DNA of 64,000 nt from an uncultured Draconibacterium sp. (GTDB taxonomy: Bacteria > Bacteroidota > Bacteroidia > Bacteroidales > Prolixibacteraceae). The position numbers and the translations under genes were made by a program. Every line of letters begins with the position of its first letter. Position 1 is the first letter of the stretch. The notes under the pieces are model-generated. The model did no database searches, was not told the origin of the DNA, and saw nothing but the letters and a program-made list of their open reading frames with translations. The DNA lies in the NCBI GenBank assembly GCA_947492175.1, contig CANLMQ010000025.1:24212-88211 (forward strand), given 5' to 3'. This document shows, piece after piece, positions 60,660 to 64,000 of this stretch.

Positions 60660-61976
60660 ATGACAAAAGAAGAAAAATATACATTAGCAAAATGGGCCAT
60701 GAATCACGCATTAGAGAATGGAGCCCAGCAAGCAAGCGTCAGCATCGCCAATAGCCAAAGTAGCAGCATTGAAGTTCGCGAGCAGAAAATTGATAAACTT
60801 GAACAAGCAATACAAAGCGGACTTTCCATCCGATTATTTGTAGACGGAAAATACTCGGCACACTCTACCAGTCGTCTGAAAAAAGAAGAGCTGGCCCGTT
60901 TCATTGAAGAAGCTATTGAAGGAACTAAATTTCTTTCGGAAGACGAATTCCGCACACTGCCCGAACCAGAACTATATTTTAAAGGAGAAGGCAAAGATCT
61001 GGAAATGCTGGATGAGAATTTCAGCAAAATTGATCCGAAAGAAAAAATCGATTTGGCTTTTGCTGCCGAAAAAGAAGTTCTTGGCAAAGACGAACGACTA
61101 ATATCAGTTTCATGTAGTTATTACGATGGCCTTAACGAGCGGGTTTTGGTTACCAGCAATGGATTTGAAGGACATACTGCCAATTCTCACTTTGGTATCT
61201 ATACTTCGGTTTCAGTTAACGGCGGCGAAGCACGCCCCGAATCGGGCTGGAGCGAAAGTGCCATAAAGTACAACAAACTAAAAAAACAAGGTACCGGTAA
61301 AATTGCACTCGAAAGAGCCCTTAAAAAAATTGGACAGAAAAAAATAGAATCAGGCACTATGCCAATGATTGTTGAAAACCGTTCATTGGGTCGCGTGTTC
61401 GGACCGCTGATTAACGCCTTAAACGGATCGGCAATTCAGCAAAAAAATTCATTTCTGATTGATAAGCTGAATGAAAAAGTAGTTTCAGAAAAACTTACGT
61501 TAACCGACGACCCGTTTATTGTTGGTGGACGCGGCTCCAGACTATTTGACGGAGAAGGTCTGGCAACCCAAAAACGCCCAGTTTTTGAAAATGGAGTTTT
61601 GAAAACTTACTACATCGATACTTATTATGGAAAAAAATTAAGTATGCCACCTACCAGTGGCGGCACAACCAACCTCGTTTTTAACACCAGCAACAAAAAC
61701 CTTGAAGGCTTGGTAACCTCAGTAAAAAAAGGAATCCTGGTAACCGGATTTAACGGAGGAAACTGTAACGGAACAACCGGCGATTTCTCATATGGTATTG
61801 ATGGATTTTTAATTGAAAATGGCAAAATAACAAAACCGGTTTCAGAGATGAACATAACCGGGAACATGCTAAAACTATGGTCAAATATTGGCGAAATAGG
61901 CAACGATATCAACGAAAATTCATCGTGGAGAACTCCTTCTGTGTTATTTGAGAATGTCGATTTTAGCGGCATATAA
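60660..61976 (+). CDS. TldE/PmbA-type non-catalytic partner
   Basis: The 438-residue protein has the PmbA N-terminal domain (NHALENGAQQASVSIANSQS, QKIDKLEQAIQSGLSIRLFV) and C-terminal metalloprotease-like fold (TMPMIVENRSLGRVFGPLIN, VGGRGSRLFDGEGLATQKRP, NGVLKTYYIDTYYGKKLSMP, GTTGDFSYGIDGFLIENGKI). As in TldE it lacks HExxxH. It normally forms a heterodimer with TldD. No signal peptide is visible at the start MTKEEKYTLAKWAM, in contrast to the Tat-type TldD encoded upstream. A strong terminator follows. Confidence 0.93.
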   Translation: MTKEEKYTLAKWAMNHALENGAQQASVSIANSQSSSIEVREQKIDKLEQAIQSGLSIRLFVDGKYSAHSTSRLKKEELARFIEEAIEGTKFLSEDEFRTLPEPELYFKGEGKDLEMLDENFSKIDPKEKIDLAFAAEKEVLGKDERLISVSCSYYDGLNERVLVTSNGFEGHTANSHFGIYTSVSVNGGEARPESGWSESAIKYNKLKKQGTGKIALERALKKIGQKKIESGTMPMIVENRSLGRVFGPLINALNGSAIQQKNSFLIDKLNEKVVSEKLTLTDDPFIVGGRGSRLFDGEGLATQKRPVFENGVLKTYYIDTYYGKKLSMPPTSGGTTNLVFNTSNKNLEGLVTSVKKGILVTGFNGGNCNGTTGDFSYGIDGFLIENGKITKPVSEMNITGNMLKLWSNIGEIGNDINENSSWRTPSVLFENVDFSGI

Positions 61977-61999
61977 AACATAGCCACGATTATGTATAC

Positions 62000-62031
62000 A
62001 AAAAACAGGAGCCTTTCTACTCCTGTTTTTT
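62000..62031 (+). terminator. Terminator of tldD-tldE
   Basis: Perfect 12-bp stem aaaaaacaggag (62000-62011) with ctcctgtttttt (62020-62031), 8-nt loop, 23 nt after the stop. Confidence 0.88.
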
Positions 62032-62402
62032 ACATACAATACCCGACACACCTAATAATGGATCAGGTTGAATTTATAGTGGAACGACAATATAATAACA
62101 ACTATATTTTGATTCTCTTTTGCCTTATCAGGCGGATTTTACTCGTTGTCTTGACACAACAAGTAAACAGGAAGGTCAAGGCTGCGCCCGATTCCCTCAG
62201 AAAAGCTACGCGATGCCAACTAAAATTCCTGAAACTCGTCGTACCTCCTCAAACAGCAGTAATTTTTTAACGCTGTCACCGCTTGTTTTCTGGCTCGCCG
62301 GACGAGGCCAAAGCTCTGAAGTAGCTTTCGAATCTGCTAGCTGTGCATAAGTGGACCAGCCTCTTTTGATCGGGTACTGAATCGAAACGAAGCCTTATTG
62401 AT
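62032..62402. other. Unexplained stretch left of the insertion sequence
   Basis: About 370 bp with higher G+C than its surroundings (for example ctgcgcccgattccctcag, ggctcgccggacgaggcc). A 76-codon open frame at 62120-62350 on the plus strand ends in WLAGRGQSSEVAFESASCA. There is no promoter or terminator pairing, and codon use looks odd, so I do not call it a gene. It may be a dispersed repeat or relic. Confidence 0.4.
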
Positions 62403-62472
62403 GGCTCACCCGTAAAAATAGGTGGAGTAAAAAAATAAATTAATCTTTGCTGCTGAATTTTGAATATACAAA

Positions 62473-62847
62473 ATGAACGCACAGCAAAATCAATATAGAG
62501 CCTTTGTGGAAGCTTTTCTTCCCAAGGAGTTATTCCAATATTTTGAAATAACCGACGTAAAAATTACTGAAAAGAAAATTCAGGTTGATCAGGATGAGTT
62601 AAATACCCCGCCGGCATCACACAAAAACATAAAACTACTATCTAAAGGCTTCCATGCTCCGGTAATTATTCAGGACTTTCCAATACGAGAACGAGCAGTT
62701 TTTCTACATGTTCGGAAACGAAAATGGAAAGAAGAACGAACAGGGAAAATCATTGGTAATAACTAGGAAACAGTAGCAAAAGGAACGCGTTTCACAAAAG
62801 GATTCGCATCTTTTTTAAAAGATGTACTTGGACAATTACCCGATTAG
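62473..62847 (+). pseudogene. ISAon1-type N-terminal region protein, interrupted by an amber codon
   Basis: The frame opens at ATG 62473 (MNAQQNQYRAFVEAFLPKEL) and encodes the small helix-turn-helix/zinc-ribbon-like region that accompanies ISAon1 transposases. After RKRKWKEERTGKIIGNN a TAG (62764-62766) stops it, but the same frame continues as ETVAKGTRFTKGFASFLKDV up to a second stop at 62845-62847. Relatives have Trp (TGG) here, so the amber looks like a TGG-to-TAG change. The product would end at 97 residues instead of 124. It overlaps the transposase by 26 nt in the +1 frame. Confidence 0.75.
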
Positions 62848-63811
62848 CAGCAATAGTCTGGAGAAGTTTTATCATATCGACGGAGAGCAATTGGGACGGC
62901 AATACAAAGAACACCTTAGCGATTACAACAGCTGGGCGCAGCGACCAAATGCCGATGAGTGGATAATTTTTTCGAAGAACATTGGCAGTCGATTGTGTAT
63001 TGACGAAACCTCTTTGTCTAATGGAGAACTTTACACGGTTCTTACCAACAAAGCAGCCAAAGGTAAAAAGGGAGTGCTGGTAGCTATGATTAAAGGCACC
63101 AAAGCAGAAGATGTAATTGAAGCATTAAAAACCATTCCTCTCAAGCTTCGTCGAAAGGTTAAAGAGATAACCCTTGATATGGCCGGATCGATGGGACAAA
63201 TTGCCCGCCAATGCTTTCCTAAAGCTACTCGGGTCATAGACCGTTTTCATGTTCAGAAACTTGCTCTTGATGCATTGCAGGAGATAAGGATCAAGCATCG
63301 CTGGGATGCTATTGATGAAGAAACCAATGCCAGAGACAATGTCAGGTGGGACAATAAAATATATACTCCTTTTCGCTTCGACAATGGTGATACAAAAAAA
63401 CAACTACTGGCACGTAGTAGGTATCTGCTATTTAAATCTCCTGAAAAATGGAGCCAGTCTCAAAAACAACGGGCTAAAATCCTTTTTGCTCAGTATCCTG
63501 ACCTTAAGAAAGCATTTGGACTAACACATGACCTACGGCTAATTTTCTCTAAAACAAAAGACAAGGCTGTAGCATATACAAAACTTGCACATTGGTACAA
63601 CAGAGTTACGGATTCCGGGTTTCGCTCATTTAACTCAATATCTGCTACAATCCATACCCACTACAGGGAAATCCTTAACTTTTTTGAAAACCGAAGTACA
63701 AATGCTTCCGCTGAATCCTTTAATGCTAAACTTAAAGCGTTCAGAGCTGCATTAAGAGGCGTGAGTGACATTAAATATTTTCTGTTTAGAGTTGCGAAAA
63801 TTTATGCGTAA
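62822..63811 (+). CDS. ISAon1 family transposase
   Basis: The 329-residue enzyme has the ISL3-type DDE core: SRLCIDETSLSNGELYTVLT (first Asp), KVKEITLDMAGSMGQIARQC and ATRVIDRFHVQKLALDALQE (second Asp), and STNASAESFNAKLKAFRAAL (the Glu). EIRIKHRWDAIDEE and the final LFRVAKIYA are also typical of the family. The start codon ATG at 62822 lies inside the end of the N-terminal-region frame, which suggests translational coupling. It is intact and could act on this and related copies. Confidence 0.93.
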   Translation: MYLDNYPISSNSLEKFYHIDGEQLGRQYKEHLSDYNSWAQRPNADEWIIFSKNIGSRLCIDETSLSNGELYTVLTNKAAKGKKGVLVAMIKGTKAEDVIEALKTIPLKLRRKVKEITLDMAGSMGQIARQCFPKATRVIDRFHVQKLALDALQEIRIKHRWDAIDEETNARDNVRWDNKIYTPFRFDNGDTKKQLLARSRYLLFKSPEKWSQSQKQRAKILFAQYPDLKKAFGLTHDLRLIFSKTKDKAVAYTKLAHWYNRVTDSGFRSFNSISATIHTHYREILNFFENRSTNASAESFNAKLKAFRAALRGVSDIKYFLFRVAKIYA

Positions 63812-63885
63812 AAAATACAAATCCACCGGAATTTACGGGTGATCCGAAACGAGCACTCACTTTTAAATAAATTTGAAATAAAACA

Positions 63886-63915
63886 AAAAAGCCTCAGTTT
63901 TCACTGAAGCTTTTT
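63886..63915 (-). terminator. Terminator of the tRNA-Lys gene
   Basis: Stem aaaaagcctcagt (63886-63898) with actgaagcttttt (63903-63915), one mismatch, 4-nt loop; T-rich on the minus strand side, directly downstream of the tRNA. Confidence 0.8.
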
Positions 63916-63924
63916 GTCTTGATG

Positions 63925-63997
63925 TGACTCAGCTGGGTCTCGAACCCAGGACCCCATCCTTAAAAGGGATGTGCTCTACCAACTGAGCTACTGAGTC
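63925..63997 (-). tRNA. tRNA-Lys (anticodon TTT)
   Basis: The minus-strand cloverleaf is complete: acceptor arm gactcag / ctgagtc, D-loop with agctcagttggtagagc, anticodon stem catcc/ggatg around cttttaa (anticodon TTT), T-arm ctgggttcgagacccag, and discriminator A at 63925. The 3-prime CCA is not encoded: the next bases are CATC. It is 72 nt plus the discriminator base and ends near the window edge, so an upstream tRNA cluster may continue beyond. Confidence 0.95.
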
Positions 63998-64000
63998 ATC

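Larger units (their letters stand above)
62403..63845 (+). mobile_element. ISAon1-like insertion sequence (ISL3-type DDE)
   Basis: The left inverted repeat 62403-62426 (ggctcacccgtaaaaatagg then tgga) matches the reverse complement of 63822-63845 (tccaccggaatttacgggtg then atcc) at 19 of 24 positions. Between them lie an N-terminal-region gene (62473-62847, with an in-frame amber stop) and an intact transposase (62822-63811). Total length is about 1.44 kb. The sequence cgaaacga directly abuts the right end (63845-63852) and occurs 13 nt outside the left end (62383-62390), which may be a displaced 8-bp target duplication. Confidence 0.85.

Noticed and set aside
62120..62350. 76-codon plus-strand open frame left of the insertion sequence
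   Set aside because: No promoter, no conserved start, odd composition; treated as unexplained sequence.

Overview
The window looks like chromosomal DNA of a Bacteroidota bacterium. The evidence is two SusC/SusD pairs, each behind an ECF sigma factor and a FecR anti-sigma factor; a GldB lipoprotein; a PorE-like (type IX secretion) lipoprotein; type III glutamine synthetase; a MurF-alanine racemase fusion; an ISAon1-type insertion sequence; and many upstream regions with the Bacteroidota -7 element TAnnTTTG rather than Shine-Dalgarno sequences. Gene content resembles marine or sediment Marinilabiliales/Prolixibacteraceae; that finer placement is an inference.

Layout. Positions 1-16,050 (all minus strand) hold two tandem trans-envelope-signalling nutrient-uptake modules. 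The first is sigma (7,033-7,620), fecR, susC, susD and a DUF2271 lipoprotein cut by the window edge. The second is sigma (15,458-16,048), fecR, susC, susD. A frameshifted NmrA-type reductase gene lies between them. In each module the sigma factor probably directs transcription of the transporter, FecR holds the sigma factor, and the STN domain at the SusC N-terminus relays ligand occupancy. Hairpins sit between fecR and susC in both.

Positions 16,200-24,300 are housekeeping: a YjjG-type HAD phosphatase, rsmI, an acidic-linker protein, tdk, murF-alr, a Crp/Fnr regulator and nadE. Positions 24,300-28,400 are more lineage-specific: gldB, an unknown helical protein, a nested 62-bp repeat, a Cys-rich lipoprotein and a DUF1080 lipoprotein. 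Positions 28,500-43,500 carry pfkA, rsmG, a sigma factor, a glycosyltransferase, tgt, an LptG-type permease, a carboxyltransferase with a biotin carrier, a secreted WM-repeat protein, ispE, gcvP, a metallo-beta-lactamase-fold hydrolase, pcm and a Gfo/Idh/MocA-like protein. Positions 43,600-57,400 hold a polyprenyl-phosphate sugar transferase, an ABM/thpR/DUF4294 operon, an arginine deiminase-family enzyme, a TrmH methyltransferase, DUF2851, a potassium channel, a histidine kinase, a CarboxypepD_reg protein, the PorE-like lipoprotein and glnN. The right end has an aminotransferase, a Tat-signal TldD with its TldE partner, an ISAon1-like element and tRNA-Lys(TTT).

Several starts were moved downstream of the longest open frame because the upstream codons overlap a -7 promoter element or lack conserved sequence (tgt, gcvP, trmH, the histidine kinase, the DUF4294 gene, the Gfo/Idh/MocA-like gene). 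One sigma factor has no canonical start where its conserved sequence begins. I found no CRISPR array, prophage or complete novel defence system. The most unusual items are the WM-repeat protein, the nested 62-bp repeat, the hairpins before both susC genes, the probably leaderless ispE, and the non-canonical start of the second sigma factor.
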